A stretch of 64,000 nucleotides of DNA from Paralteromonas sediminis (GTDB lineage: Bacteria > Pseudomonadota > Gammaproteobacteria > Enterobacterales > Alteromonadaceae), in the NCBI RefSeq assembly GCF_003820355.1, contig NZ_RPOK01000006.1:124001-188000 (forward strand), read 5' to 3'. This document shows positions 28,785-38,205 of this stretch, piece by piece. How positions within the stretch are numbered: position 1 is the first letter of the stretch; each line of letters begins with the position of its first letter. Made by a program: the position numbers and the translations under genes. Under the pieces are notes generated by a model, which saw only the letters and a program-made list of their open reading frames with translations, did no database searches and was not told where the DNA came from.

Positions 28785-28988
28785 ATGCTTATACTAACGC
28801 GCCGAGTAGGCGAAACACTTATGGTTGGTGATGACGTGACAGTCACTGTTTTAGGTGTCAAAGGTAACCAAGTTCGAATTGGTGTGAATGCGCCAAAAGA
28901 AGTTTCGGTCCATCGCGAAGAAATCTACATGCGAATTCAAGCTGAGAAGGGTGGTTCACCAGCTAGTGGAAACACTGCTGGCGAATAA
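28785..28988 (+). CDS. csrA: CsrA global post-transcriptional regulator
   Basis: CsrA is a small dimeric RNA-binding protein that blocks or stabilises mRNAs at GGA sites. The 67-residue product matches the family closely: [20 protein letters not shown], with the key [10 protein letters not shown] carrying the conserved RNA-binding Arg. A strong GGAGC ribosome-binding site precedes the ATG. Its place after alaS and before tRNA-Ser and tRNA-Arg is conserved with E. coli. A terminator follows immediately. Confidence 0.98.
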   Translation: MLILTRRVGETLMVGDDVTVTVLGVKGNQVRIGVNAPKEVSVHREEIYMRIQAEKGGSPASGNTAGE

Positions 28989-29017
28989 AAAAAAGGCCAG
29001 TTAACTGGCCTTTTTTT
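28988..29017 (+). terminator. Rho-independent terminator after csrA
   Basis: AAGGCCAGTT and AACTGGCCTT form a near-perfect palindrome with an A-run before and seven T after it, directly at the csrA stop. The symmetry could let it work in both directions. Confidence 0.9.
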
Positions 29018-29077
29018 ATAGATTTTGCGCAATCTGCATAAAAACTCGGCAGACGCGCAAGAGTCTATAAAAAAGCG

Positions 29078-29105
29078 TTGACTTCCCAACGTGAATCAGT
29101 AAACT
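29078..29105 (+). promoter_or_regulatory. Promoter of the tRNA-Ser/tRNA-Arg cluster
   Basis: TTGACT (29078-29083), 16 bases, then TAAACT (29100-29105), followed by a GC-rich TCGCTCCC. It lies 15 bases before the mature tRNA-Ser 5' end, a layout typical of stable-RNA promoters. Confidence 0.6.
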
Positions 29106-29120
29106 TCGCTCCCACATTCC

Positions 29121-29213
<93 letters not shown>

Positions 29214-29225
29214 TGTTTTTATTGC

Positions 29226-29302
29226 GCGTGCGTAGCTCAGCTGGATAGAGTACCTGGCTACGAACCAGGCGGTCGGAGGTTCGAATCCTTCCGCACGCGC
29301 CA
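29226..29302 (+). tRNA. tRNA-Arg (anticodon ACG), copy 1
   Basis: This 77-base cloverleaf has acceptor stem GCGTGCG/CGCACGC, anticodon loop CTACGAA (ACG), T loop TTCGAAT and encoded CCA. A34 would be converted to inosine by TadA to read CGU, CGC and CGA. It corresponds to the argV/argY/argZ/argQ position in E. coli. Confidence 0.97.
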
Positions 29303-29328
29303 TCTTTAAAAGATGAAAAACAAACTTC

Positions 29329-29405
29329 GCGTGTGTAGCTCAGCTGGATAGAGTACCTGGCTACGAACCAGGCGGTCGGAGGTTCGAATCCTTCCACACG
29401 CGCCA
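29329..29405 (+). tRNA. tRNA-Arg (anticodon ACG), copy 2
   Basis: This tRNA is identical to copy 1 except for one acceptor-stem pair: GCGTGTG/CACACGC here against GCGTGCG/CGCACGC. The C-G to T-A change is compensated on both strands of the stem. CCA is encoded. The gap between the copies is 26 bases, and a terminator follows. Confidence 0.97.
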
Positions 29406-29411
29406 CCTCCT

Positions 29412-29437
29412 AAAAACCCGCTACGGCGGGTTTTTTT
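29412..29437 (+). terminator. Rho-independent terminator of the tRNA cluster
   Basis: CCCGC and GCGGG form a GC-rich stem flanked by AAAA before and seven T after, starting seven bases after the last tRNA CCA. Confidence 0.88.
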
Positions 29438-29678
29438 ACGCCTAGTGCTTTTTATTTTGTGTCTGTTCAGGATGCGTTCCGCATGTTTCTTTCAAAGGAT
29501 GATATCTCTGACTAAAAATCACTGACCTTTAGTATTTTAGGGAATAAAACACCAGTATAAATGCATAAATAGTCGGATTATGGCGAGTAAAGTGAATTAA
29601 AACGTTGTTTTTTTACATTTTGCATGGTACCAATGTCGGTCGATAAAATCTGTGCATCAGCATGTTTAAGGAGACATC

Positions 29679-29945
29679 ATGGAAACCAATGCAGTAACAG
29701 CTCAATTAACAGAAGCGGCAACGCTTATGTTTGTGGGCATGGTCGTGGTGTTCGTGTTTTTAGCTATTCTTATCGTGGCGGTTAAAGCATTAACATGGTT
29801 TTGCAATCAGATTCCTCAAAATAACAATAATAAGCGCCAAGAGACAGAATCCTCTACGATGACGATGGCAGAGACTCAGGTACTACCAGAGCACATTGCG
29901 GCAATCACAGCAGCCATCGCATTACACCATAAAAAAACACTGTAA
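29679..29945 (+). CDS. oadG: Oxaloacetate decarboxylase gamma subunit OadG
   Basis: OadG is the small membrane anchor that assembles the Na+-pumping oxaloacetate decarboxylase. The 88-residue product has a single membrane segment (about 15-40), then a short cytoplasmic tail rich in Gln, Thr and Ser. The C-terminal EHIAAITAAIALHHK is the family's conserved end. An AAGGAG site precedes the ATG. oadA follows 16 bases later. Confidence 0.9.
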   Translation: METNAVTAQLTEAATLMFVGMVVVFVFLAILIVAVKALTWFCNQIPQNNNNKRQETESSTMTMAETQVLPEHIAAITAAIALHHKKTL

Positions 29946-29961
29946 ATTACGAGGATAAATC

Positions 29962-31764
29962 ATGAGCAAACCTCTTGCACTAACAGAATTGGTGCTGCGT
30001 GACGGTCACCAGTCTTTGCTGGCAACTCGATTGCGCATTGAAGACATGCTACCCATTGCAGAAGAGCTGGATAAAGTGGGGTACTGGTCGGTAGAGTCTT
30101 GGGGAGGAGCTACATTTGATGCTTGTATTCGCTATTTGGGCGAGGATCCCTGGGAACGGATACGTCTATTGAAGAAAGCAATGCCCAATACGAAACAGCA
30201 GATGTTACTGCGCGCCCAAAACTTGCTCGGCTATCGCCATTATGCTGACGATGTGGTCAGCAAATTTGTTGAGCGGGCACATACTAATGGCGTTGATGTT
30301 TTTCGTATCTTTGACGCGATGAATGACGTGCGTAATTTACGCACGGCCGTCGACGCTGCCATTGAGTGTGGTGCGCATGCTCAGGGCACCTTATCTTACA
30401 CCGTAAGCCCAGTGCACAACCTCTCTACCTGGCTGGATATGGCTAAGAGAATTGAAGATTTGGGTGTGCACTCCATCTGCATTAAAGACATGGCAGGTTT
30501 GTTAAAACCTTATGAATGTGAACGCTTAATCCGAGGGCTGAAAGAAAATGTGACCGTGCCAATTGCTATGCAATGTCATGCTACAACAGGGTTGAGTACC
30601 GCAACCTACCAAAAAGCGGTTGATGCAGGTATTGATATGCTGGATACCTCAATATCGTCTATGAGTATGACTTATGGGCATACGGCAACGGAAACCATGG
30701 TCTCTATTCTAGAAGGCTCAGAACGCGATACAGGCCTTTCTCTTGAACAAATGGCGCCTATCGCAGCTTATTTCAGAAAGGTCAGAGAAAAATATGCCAA
30801 ATTTGAAGGAAGCCTAAAAGGCGTTGATGCCAGGATATTACTAGCGCAAGTACCTGGAGGCATGTTAACCAACATGGAAAATCAGCTCAAAGAGCAAGGT
30901 GCAGCTGACAAGTTCGATGAAGTACTGCAAGAGATCCCACGTGTTCGCGAAGATCTTGGTTATATTCCGTTGGTAACCCCAACCTCGCAGATTGTGGGTA
31001 CGCAGGCTGTGCTAAACGTGCTGACCGGTAAGCGTTATAAGAGTATTTCAAAAGAAACTGCAGGCGTGTTGAAGGGGGAATATGGTGCCCCTGCTGCTCC
31101 GGTTAATGAGGCATTGCAGCAACGAGTATTAGCCGGTGATGAAATGATTACCTGTCGTCCTGCTGACCTTCTGGAGCCAGAAATGTCCTCTTTAGAATCG
31201 GAAGTGGTCGCGTTGTCAGAGGAAAAGGGCTTTTCGCTGGCAGAAAATCTCATTGATGATGTACTCACCTATGCGTTGTTCCCTCAAATAGGACTAAAGT
31301 TTTTGCAAAACAGGGGCAACCCAGACGCTTTTGAACCCGCGCCTGAAAGAGCGGTTAATAGTGCACATGATGCTTCAGCCTCAAAATCAGACCCGGCAAC
31401 CTATGATGTCAGTGTTGACGGAAAAGTCTACCAAGTAACGGTGGGGCCAGAAGGCACCTTGTCGTCAATAGTACCAGCTACCTCCCAATCTCAGTCTCAA
31501 CCTTCACCTGTCGCTGCTGAGTCCCAAGCACAATCAATCGGATCTCAGAAGAGTATTGCCATCAAGGCACCACTCGCTGGCAATGTCTTCAAAGTGATGG
31601 TAGCACCAGGCCAGCAGGTTAATGAGGGTGACGTTGTAATTATTTTAGAAGCCATGAAAATGGAAACTGAAATACGCAGTCAGGCTAGTGGGACAGTAAG
31701 CCGGATAGACGTTAAAGAAGGCGATTCAGTGTCTTCGGGTCAAGCACTGATTATGTTGGGATAA
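29962..31764 (+). CDS. oadA: Oxaloacetate decarboxylase alpha subunit OadA
   Basis: OadA carries the carboxyltransferase and biotin carrier. The 600-residue product has [14 protein letters not shown] near the N-terminus, a metal-binding [14 protein letters not shown], and a Pro/Ala/Ser/Gln-rich linker (about 470-530). The biotinyl domain has the target K566 in EAMKMETEI. It decarboxylates oxaloacetate to pyruvate and hands CO2 to OadB. The alternative, a methylmalonyl-CoA decarboxylase subunit, is less likely given the full oadGAB order. Confidence 0.95.
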   Translation: MSKPLALTELVLRDGHQSLLATRLRIEDMLPIAEELDKVGYWSVESWGGATFDACIRYLGEDPWERIRLLKKAMPNTKQQMLLRAQNLLGYRHYADDVVSKFVERAHTNGVDVFRIFDAMNDVRNLRTAVDAAIECGAHAQGTLSYTVSPVHNLSTWLDMAKRIEDLGVHSICIKDMAGLLKPYECERLIRGLKENVTVPIAMQCHATTGLSTATYQKAVDAGIDMLDTSISSMSMTYGHTATETMVSILEGSERDTGLSLEQMAPIAAYFRKVREKYAKFEGSLKGVDARILLAQVPGGMLTNMENQLKEQGAADKFDEVLQEIPRVREDLGYIPLVTPTSQIVGTQAVLNVLTGKRYKSISKETAGVLKGEYGAPAAPVNEALQQRVLAGDEMITCRPADLLEPEMSSLESEVVALSEEKGFSLAENLIDDVLTYALFPQIGLKFLQNRGNPDAFEPAPERAVNSAHDASASKSDPATYDVSVDGKVYQVTVGPEGTLSSIVPATSQSQSQPSPVAAESQAQSIGSQKSIAIKAPLAGNVFKVMVAPGQQVNEGDVVIILEAMKMETEIRSQASGTVSRIDVKEGDSVSSGQALIMLG

Positions 31765-31768
31765 CGTC

Positions 31769-32899
31769 ATGGATAAATTCGTTACGCTTTGGCAAAGTAC
31801 ATCGCTGCCGCACTTCGAGCTCGGTCAAATCATAATGATGTTAGTCGGCTGTGGTTTGTTGTATCTGGCCATTGCGAAAAAATTCGAACCGTTATTGCTT
31901 TTCCCTATTGGCTTTGGAGCTATACTTACCAATATTCCATTAGCTGGCTTCAGTGAAGTAGGTGGCTTGCTTCACTATGTCTATTACGTCGGTATAGACA
32001 CGGGTGTCTTCCCCTTACTGATCTTTATGGGGGTGGGCGCAATGACAGATTTTGGTGCGCTCATTGCTAACCCCAGAGTATTGTTATTAGGTGCGGCTGC
32101 GCAGTTTGGTATTTTTGCCACACTCTTTGGCGCAATTGCACTCAATGTTATGCCGGGTTTCGAATTTAGCCTTCAGGATGCCTCAGCAATAGCGATAATT
32201 GGAGGGGCTGACGGACCAACCGCCATCTTTTTGGCATCCAAACTCGCACCTGAACTTTTGGGGGCAATCGCCGTGGCTGCCTATTCTTACATGGCGCTGG
32301 TTCCTATTATTCAACCGCCGATTATGAAGCTCCTGACAACTGAGGCCGAACGGAAAATTGAAATGGCACAACTGCGGGACGTGTCTAAGTTGGAAAAAAT
32401 ACTTTTCCCTTTGGCCGTACTTTTACTGACTATTTTATTCTTACCCACTGCAACGCCCCTTGTCGGTATGTTTTGCTTCGGCAACCTTATGAAGGAATGT
32501 GGTGTGGTTGACAGATTGAGTAAAACTGCACAAAACGAACTTATCAATATCGTTACGATATTTTTGGGACTTGCAGTAGGTTCGAGGCTATCCGCTGAGA
32601 AATTCCTAACGCTTGAAACACTAGGTATACTCGCTCTAGGAGCTGTTGCATTTGGTATAGGGACGGCGGCCGGCGTGATAATGGCCAAAATCCTGGGGCG
32701 TTTTTCCTCTACTAATATCAATCCGCTCATTGGCGCTGCAGGTGTATCTGCTGTACCAATGGCTGCGCGTGTAGTAAATAAGGTTGGGCTGGAAGCCAAT
32801 CCTCATAACTTTTTACTGATGCATGCAATGGGACCCAATGTTGCAGGTGTTCTCGGTTCTGCAGTCGCAGCAGGTATTTTGCTTGCTTTAGTAGGGTAA
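31769..32899 (+). CDS. oadB: Oxaloacetate decarboxylase beta subunit OadB (Na+ pump)
   Basis: OadB is the membrane subunit that decarboxylates carboxybiotin and pumps Na+ out of the cell. The 376-residue, very hydrophobic product has about nine membrane segments. Its family signatures include [20 protein letters not shown], the conserved [19 protein letters not shown] with the buried Asp, and [17 protein letters not shown]. It starts four bases after oadA. This fits a marine, sodium-based energy economy. Confidence 0.95.
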   Translation: MDKFVTLWQSTSLPHFELGQIIMMLVGCGLLYLAIAKKFEPLLLFPIGFGAILTNIPLAGFSEVGGLLHYVYYVGIDTGVFPLLIFMGVGAMTDFGALIANPRVLLLGAAAQFGIFATLFGAIALNVMPGFEFSLQDASAIAIIGGADGPTAIFLASKLAPELLGAIAVAAYSYMALVPIIQPPIMKLLTTEAERKIEMAQLRDVSKLEKILFPLAVLLLTILFLPTATPLVGMFCFGNLMKECGVVDRLSKTAQNELINIVTIFLGLAVGSRLSAEKFLTLETLGILALGAVAFGIGTAAGVIMAKILGRFSSTNINPLIGAAGVSAVPMAARVVNKVGLEANPHNFLLMHAMGPNVAGVLGSAVAAGILLALVG

Positions 32900-32913
32900 A
32901 GGATTAGCTAAAT

Positions 32914-32934
32914 AGGCCTTGCGTTGCAGGGCCT
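32914..32934. terminator. Hairpin between oadB and sapF (converging genes)
   Basis: AGGCCTTGC and GCAGGGCCT pair with one mismatch around GTT. The T-run is poor, so efficiency is doubtful. It ends three bases before the sapF stop on the other strand. Confidence 0.45.
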
Positions 32935-32936
32935 TG

Positions 32937-33692
32937 TTATAAAGTTTGTTGCGGGACTAGGGACTGGTGAGACATGATAAGCCGTTTTGTAATATCGTGC
33001 TGTGGCCATTTGAACACAGTATCAGTTTTACCCGACTCAATGATTTGACCTTTATCCATAACCAAAATTTTATCTGCAATGTGCCTGACAATACCTAAGT
33101 TATGACTGATAAAGACAAATGACAACCCCATCTCTTTTTGTAGTTTAAGGAGCAAGTTGACGGTTTGTGAGCGAATTGAAGGATCAAGAGCGGCAAAGGG
33201 TTCGTCGGCAACTAATACGTTTGGAGACAAAATAATCGCACGAGCAAGCGCTATTCGCTGTTGTTGACCATCGGAGAGCATGTGCCGGTAGTGATAGGCA
33301 TGTTCCCTTAGTAGGCCCACTTTAAGTAATGTCTCTTCAATAAGCTGCTCACGTGATACCTTGTCCATGTCGGTATTTCGAAGCAGCGGTTCTTCAAGTA
33401 TTTTAGCCACAGAAAGCGCTGGATTGAGAGCATGCGAACTAAATTGAAACATCATGCGAATGCTTTGATCTCTGGGGCCTGTTTTTCCATCATGACAGTG
33501 CAGCGAAATGCGCCCGCCATGTGGCTCTATCGCCCCGACAAGTAGCTTTGCCAGCAATGATTTACCCGTTTGGTTTTCGCCTATGATCGCGATGGATTCA
33601 CCGCGGGCGATTTCTAGCGATATCGGTCCTAATTTAAAGCCTGGATCAGCACATCGATATTCCAAGTCTTCAACGGTCAATACATTACTCAT
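32937..33692 (-). CDS. sapF: SapF ABC transporter ATPase
   Basis: SapF is one of the two ATPases of the SapABCDF peptide/polyamine transporter. The 251-residue product has Walker A GENQTGKSLLAKLL, a variant signature LSDGQQQRIALARA, Walker B VLVADEPFAALD with the catalytic Glu present, and a switch His in FISHNLG. Its start overlaps the sapD stop by four bases. The substrate (antimicrobial peptides or putrescine) cannot be told from the ATPase. Confidence 0.92.
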   Translation of the reverse strand: MSNVLTVEDLEYRCADPGFKLGPISLEIARGESIAIIGENQTGKSLLAKLLVGAIEPHGGRISLHCHDGKTGPRDQSIRMMFQFSSHALNPALSVAKILEEPLLRNTDMDKVSREQLIEETLLKVGLLREHAYHYRHMLSDGQQQRIALARAIILSPNVLVADEPFAALDPSIRSQTVNLLLKLQKEMGLSFVFISHNLGIVRHIADKILVMDKGQIIESGKTDTVFKWPQHDITKRLIMSHQSLVPQQTL

Positions 33693-34684
33693 CGTTTGTC
33701 CCTGTGCAGTGGATAATGACAGCTGTAGGTGTGATCATGGATATGACGAATACCCGGCACATTAACACATGCCTTTTGTGCACGAGGACACCGTGGGCCC
33801 AATCGACAGCCAATGGGCAGATGTTGTAGTGTCGGAATTGACCCTCCCAAATTAGGCAGCATAGATTTTGGCGGCAAATCATTCCGAAAGCTCGGGGCAC
33901 TGTCTATTAGCGCTTTTGTGTAGGGATGCAATGGCCGTTTTCTGAGGTGTTTCATTTTGCCCGATTCAACTGTTTGGCCGCAGTATAGTACCGTCATAGT
34001 GTCTGCCATACTCGATATGGCGAGCAGATCATGGCTCACAAATAGGATTGCCACTGACCGCGTTTTATTCAGCCTTGTAAGAAGCTTAAGAATTTGTGTT
34101 TTAGTGGTGGTTTCCATGCCACGGGTGGGGTCATCAGCGATAATGATTTTGGGCTGCGCAACTAAAGCCATTGCTAGCATAACGCGTTGACCAACATCAT
34201 AGGGCATCTCATGGGGGTATGCTCGCATAACGTCACCGTGTGCCCTTATCCCCACTTTATGCAGTGTCTTGATGGTGGTTTGGCGGCGGCTTGCATTGCG
34301 TTGCCAAAACCACTTGCCGTCAACCAGTCTAGAGGGAATACTCTCCTGAATTTGCTCACCCAAGGTCACAGAGGGGTCAAGCGAGGACAGCGGATTTTGA
34401 AAAACAATAGCGATGTCTTCATTCATAATTTGCAGGCGACGTGACTTGCTCAAATTAAGTAAACTTTCTCCGTTCCATGTCATGCGATCGGCGGTGATAC
34501 GCCAGTGTTTTGGAATACTGCCTGAAACTGCAGAAACAATGAGACTTTTCCCCGAGCCAGACTCGCCGACTAGGGCTCTGACTTCGCCTTCATTAACACT
34601 TAAGTTAACTTTATCCAATGCACGAATGTAGTCGCCTTCATGGGGGATTTCTAGGGTCAGGTTTTTAATGTCTAACAAAGCCAT
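33689..34684 (-). CDS. sapD: SapD ABC transporter ATPase with degenerate motifs
   Basis: SapD is the partner ATPase. The 331-residue product has Walker A GESGSGKSLIVSAVSG and an oligopeptide-type C-terminal Cys-rich segment (GCRLGPRCPRAQKAC). The signature motif is degenerate (PYDVGQRVMLAMAL) and Walker B reads IIIADDPTRGME, with Asp where the catalytic Glu is expected. SapF keeps the Glu, so the pair may have one weak site. It overlaps sapC by one base and sapF by four. Confidence 0.92.
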   Translation of the reverse strand: MALLDIKNLTLEIPHEGDYIRALDKVNLSVNEGEVRALVGESGSGKSLIVSAVSGSIPKHWRITADRMTWNGESLLNLSKSRRLQIMNEDIAIVFQNPLSSLDPSVTLGEQIQESIPSRLVDGKWFWQRNASRRQTTIKTLHKVGIRAHGDVMRAYPHEMPYDVGQRVMLAMALVAQPKIIIADDPTRGMETTTKTQILKLLTRLNKTRSVAILFVSHDLLAISSMADTMTVLYCGQTVESGKMKHLRKRPLHPYTKALIDSAPSFRNDLPPKSMLPNLGGSIPTLQHLPIGCRLGPRCPRAQKACVNVPGIRHIHDHTYSCHYPLHRDKR

Positions 34685-35577
34685 TAGTTTTTCACCCTTT
34701 TGCGGATCGCAGAACGTAACCCGTCGCCAACGATATTAATAGACAATACCAGAAAAAAAATACACAAGCCGGGAAGCATTACGTTCCACGGTGCCAGATA
34801 GGCAATATCGATACTCGATGCCAATAAAGCGCCTAACTCTACACTCGGCGGGTGTGCCCCCAAATTGAGAAATCCTAGGGCGCTGATGTCGAGCACGGCG
34901 ATCGACAATGCCAGTGTTCCCTGAACGACTAGCATTTCTAGCATATTTGGCAAAATAGAATAAAAGAACAACTGTCGCTTCGTCGACCCGTCTAATTGTG
35001 AGGCACGAATGTAATCTTTTTTCATTTCTTCGCCCACGTAATTACGAGTATAGTGCACAAATTGTGGAATCAGCGCGAGCGTGATGGCCCACATACTATT
35101 GACCAGTCCACTGCCCATAATAGCAACAATGACAATGGCGATGAGTAGCGTGGGTATGGCCATCAGTGAGTCGAGTAAGTGATTTACAACCGATGAACTT
35201 ACCCCTCTGAGCATGCCCGCAATTGCGCCAATAGTAACACCAATTAGCATAGCCACTACGACCACGATAACCGAGGTTATCAGGGTGGTACGCGCTGCAT
35301 AAAGCAGGCGTGAAAAAATATCTCTACCCAGTGCATCGGTGCCGAGTAGATAGGTGAGGCTGCCACTCGGGTCCCATACGGGAGGAAGTAAAAGTACATC
35401 AGGGTTTTGAAGCAATGGCGAGTGCGGCGCAATAACGGGTGCCAGCAACGCAAGTAACGATATACTTGCCAGTACCATCAACCCTGCAAGCGCAATGTGA
35501 CTGGCTTTAAAAGCCAACCAGGTTTGTTGCCAGGGTGAGGGATGAAACTCCTCTTGATAAAGGTTAAGTCGTGGCAT
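34684..35577 (-). CDS. sapC: SapC permease
   Basis: SapC is an inner-membrane permease of the DppC/OppC class. From the chosen ATG the product is 297 residues, the size of E. coli SapC, and starts MPRLNLYQEEF, similar in style. An ATG at 35607 would add ten residues but lie deeper in sapB. It has about six membrane segments and the EAA-type ATPase contact YIRASQLDGSTKRQLFFYSI. It overlaps sapB by 14 bases and sapD by one. Confidence 0.92.
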   Translation of the reverse strand: MPRLNLYQEEFHPSPWQQTWLAFKASHIALAGLMVLASISLLALLAPVIAPHSPLLQNPDVLLLPPVWDPSGSLTYLLGTDALGRDIFSRLLYAARTTLITSVIVVVVAMLIGVTIGAIAGMLRGVSSSVVNHLLDSLMAIPTLLIAIVIVAIMGSGLVNSMWAITLALIPQFVHYTRNYVGEEMKKDYIRASQLDGSTKRQLFFYSILPNMLEMLVVQGTLALSIAVLDISALGFLNLGAHPPSVELGALLASSIDIAYLAPWNVMLPGLCIFFLVLSINIVGDGLRSAIRKRVKN

Positions 35578-36595
35578 TGGTAGGCATCCGTTTTCTCGGA
35601 TCGACAAGTCTATTTAGAATATCGACAAAAATCGTGAGTGAGACAATAAGCGCTGCAACGACCAGCATGCCCATACGAATGGCGGTATAATCGCCCTGAT
35701 AAATAGCCTGCAATAGCCAATCGCCTATGCCAGGCCAAGAAAAAAGTGTTTCTACTATGATTGCGTTGGTCATCAACGTTGTTATCTGAATGGCCAGTAA
35801 AGGTAGTATTGGAAGTAGCGCATTGCGCAACACATGGTCAAAGAAAATACGACTGGAAGATAAGCCCCTTGAACGTGCTGACGCGATATAAGGCTTATCC
35901 AGAATATCAATCACAGAGCGCCGAAGCAGCCTAACAAGGGCAGCACCAGAGATAAGCGATACTGCCAACACAGGCATTGCCAGGTGCGCGATGGCATTGG
36001 CGATAGCTTCACCTTTATTCAGCGAATTAGAAAGTAAAATATCAATAAGGATAAACCCGGTAACTGTGGGGATATCAAATAGTAACGATATGCGCCCAGA
36101 CAGCGGTAGCCAATTAAGTTGTAGGCTGAAAACGAGTATAAATGCGAGTCCTAACCAAAACACAGGTAATGAGTAGTTGACGATAGCCACTGCGTTTATG
36201 GTGTAATCGAGTTTAGTGTAAGACTTAAGCCCTGCTAGGCACCCAATAGGTACACCGATAACTACTGCTACCACAGCAGAATAAAAACTCAACTCAATGG
36301 TAGCGGGAAGTGTTCGCCTTATCTCATCATAAAGGGGAAGGCCAGAACTGATACTGACGCCCCATTCGCCGCTAAAAATCAAGGAGCAATAGCGAAAAAA
36401 GCGAAAGAAAACGGATTGGTCAACGGCCCAAAGGGTTGCGAGTAACTGTCGCTCTTTTTCATCTTTAGGGGCAACACCTGATAGATTTGTAAGTAGGTCC
36501 CCAGGAAACAAATGGGCCAGTAAAAAAGACAAGGATACGAGCGAGAATAACGTTAAAACAAACAAGGTGCCATATCGAAAAAATGAAATCATCAT
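35564..36595 (-). CDS. sapB: SapB permease
   Basis: SapB is the DppB/OppB-class permease. The 343-residue product has an N-terminal membrane segment, a periplasmic loop and about five more membrane segments. The EAA-type region contains ARSRGLSSSRIFFDHVLRNA, followed by ETLFSWPGIGDWLLQAIYQG, both typical of this class. It overlaps sapA by four bases and sapC by 14. Confidence 0.93.
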   Translation of the reverse strand: MMISFFRYGTLFVLTLFSLVSLSFLLAHLFPGDLLTNLSGVAPKDEKERQLLATLWAVDQSVFFRFFRYCSLIFSGEWGVSISSGLPLYDEIRRTLPATIELSFYSAVVAVVIGVPIGCLAGLKSYTKLDYTINAVAIVNYSLPVFWLGLAFILVFSLQLNWLPLSGRISLLFDIPTVTGFILIDILLSNSLNKGEAIANAIAHLAMPVLAVSLISGAALVRLLRRSVIDILDKPYIASARSRGLSSSRIFFDHVLRNALLPILPLLAIQITTLMTNAIIVETLFSWPGIGDWLLQAIYQGDYTAIRMGMLVVAALIVSLTIFVDILNRLVDPRKRMPTNATT

Positions 36596-38199
36596 TGTGC
36601 TTTAATGACCCCTGCAAAACGAACTCCGCCATAAGGGTTAATTCGCAATCCTTTCAATTCATTTCTGTATACCTGATACCTCAATGCATGAGCAATTGGA
36701 ATCAAAGGAAGGTTTTCATACAAAAGTTCGTTCACGTCTTCATAGATCGCCTGGCGCGCTTCGACGTCGTCAGTTTGTAAGGCTGAGTAGATAAGTCGAT
36801 CGTATTCTTCGTTGCACCACATTGCACGATTAGTACCTGATGGAATGGCATCGCAGCTCAGTAAAGGGCGATAAAAGTTATCCGGATCGCCATTATCAGC
36901 TGACCAACCAATTAACACGCTCTGATGTTCACCTTTGCCAAGCTTTTCTCGAAAGGTATTCCAATCATAGGTGATGATTTGCGCATTGATACCTACGTCG
37001 GCCAAATATTGCTGCAATAGCTCAGCCATTTTTCTTGCATTTGGGTTATAAGAACGTTCTACCGGCATCGCCCAAATCGTCATGGTAAACCCGCGCGGAA
37101 TTTTTGCTCGGTCTAGCAATTGGCGCGACAACACGGGGTTATAAGCAGTGTCATGAGAGGATTCGTGAAATGCCCAGCTTGCACTCGGTACCAGAGTCTT
37201 TGCTCGGGTAGCATTGCCCAAATAAACGGTTTCAAGAAGCGTGTTTTTATCGATTGCGTAGGCCAATGCGCGTCGCACATCAGGGTTATCAAACGGCGGC
37301 TTCTGTGTGTTAAAAGCCCAAAAACCAATGTTTAAGGCGGGCTGCTGGGTTAAAGTTAAATCTGCTCTCTCCCTGATAACACTTAACTCCGACTGTGACG
37401 GAAATGCGATCGCATCACATTCTCCAGTAATCAGTTTGGCCATCCGAAGTGAACTTTTTTGTGTGATATCAAAAATGAGGGTGTCAGCTGTTTGTGTCTG
37501 CCCCCAATAGCCAGCATGGGCTCGGTAACGTATAGCCTGCCCACGTTGATATGAAACAAACTTAAACGGGCCTGTGCCAATGGGAAATCTGTCAATCTTT
37601 TCCGGTTTGTTCTGACTGAGTAAATGGTCACCATACTCGGCCGACAAGATAACTGAAAAGTCTGTGGCAAGGTGGGCAATAAAAGAGCTATCGCGCTGCT
37701 TGAGGTGTATTTCAATTCGATAGCCATTAATCCGTTTTATGTCTTCAATATTGTCCGCTAACCCCAAACTATCAAAGTAGGGATACTGACCGCCAGAAAC
37801 GCGATGGTAAGGATGAGCAGGGTCGCGCCAGCGATTAAAACTGAAAATGACATCATCAGCATTAAATGTTCTTGACGGTGTAAAGTAACGCGTCATATGA
37901 AAGTTAACGTCTTTACGCAGTTGAAATATATACACCAAACCATCATTGGATATGCTCCAGCTGCTGGCTAATGCTGGAACGATTTGACCTGTTTCAGGAT
38001 CAAAGTCCAATAGTCGGCTATAAATTTGATGCGCTGTAGCATCCGAAGTGGTGGCTCCTGTATCTAACTGAGGGTTAAAAGTAACAGGATCGCTTTCAGA
38101 GCAGTAAATAATCGCGCTTTGTGCCTTCACCCAATCAGATTGTTCGGTACATCCCAACAGCAAAAGCGTCAATACGATACCGAATGTAACGTTTTTCAA
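36592..38199 (-). CDS. sapA: SapA peptide-binding lipoprotein
   Basis: SapA is the solute-binding protein of the Sap transporter (DppA/OppA fold). The 535-residue product has a lipobox LLLLGC with Cys17, the family stretch FNPQLDTGATTSDATAHQIY and YIFQLRKDVNFHMTR. The start is TTG, eight bases after the pspF stop codon, with a GAGGA site upstream, so sapA is probably read on the same mRNA as pspF. The bound substrate is not evident. Confidence 0.92.
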   Translation of the reverse strand: MKNVTFGIVLTLLLLGCTEQSDWVKAQSAIIYCSESDPVTFNPQLDTGATTSDATAHQIYSRLLDFDPETGQIVPALASSWSISNDGLVYIFQLRKDVNFHMTRYFTPSRTFNADDVIFSFNRWRDPAHPYHRVSGGQYPYFDSLGLADNIEDIKRINGYRIEIHLKQRDSSFIAHLATDFSVILSAEYGDHLLSQNKPEKIDRFPIGTGPFKFVSYQRGQAIRYRAHAGYWGQTQTADTLIFDITQKSSLRMAKLITGECDAIAFPSQSELSVIRERADLTLTQQPALNIGFWAFNTQKPPFDNPDVRRALAYAIDKNTLLETVYLGNATRAKTLVPSASWAFHESSHDTAYNPVLSRQLLDRAKIPRGFTMTIWAMPVERSYNPNARKMAELLQQYLADVGINAQIITYDWNTFREKLGKGEHQSVLIGWSADNGDPDNFYRPLLSCDAIPSGTNRAMWCNEEYDRLIYSALQTDDVEARQAIYEDVNELLYENLPLIPIAHALRYQVYRNELKGLRINPYGGVRFAGVIKAQ

Positions 38200-38205
38200 A
38201 AGAAA

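Noticed and set aside
32311-32799. 162-residue minus-strand frame over oadB
   Set aside because: Shadow of oadB.
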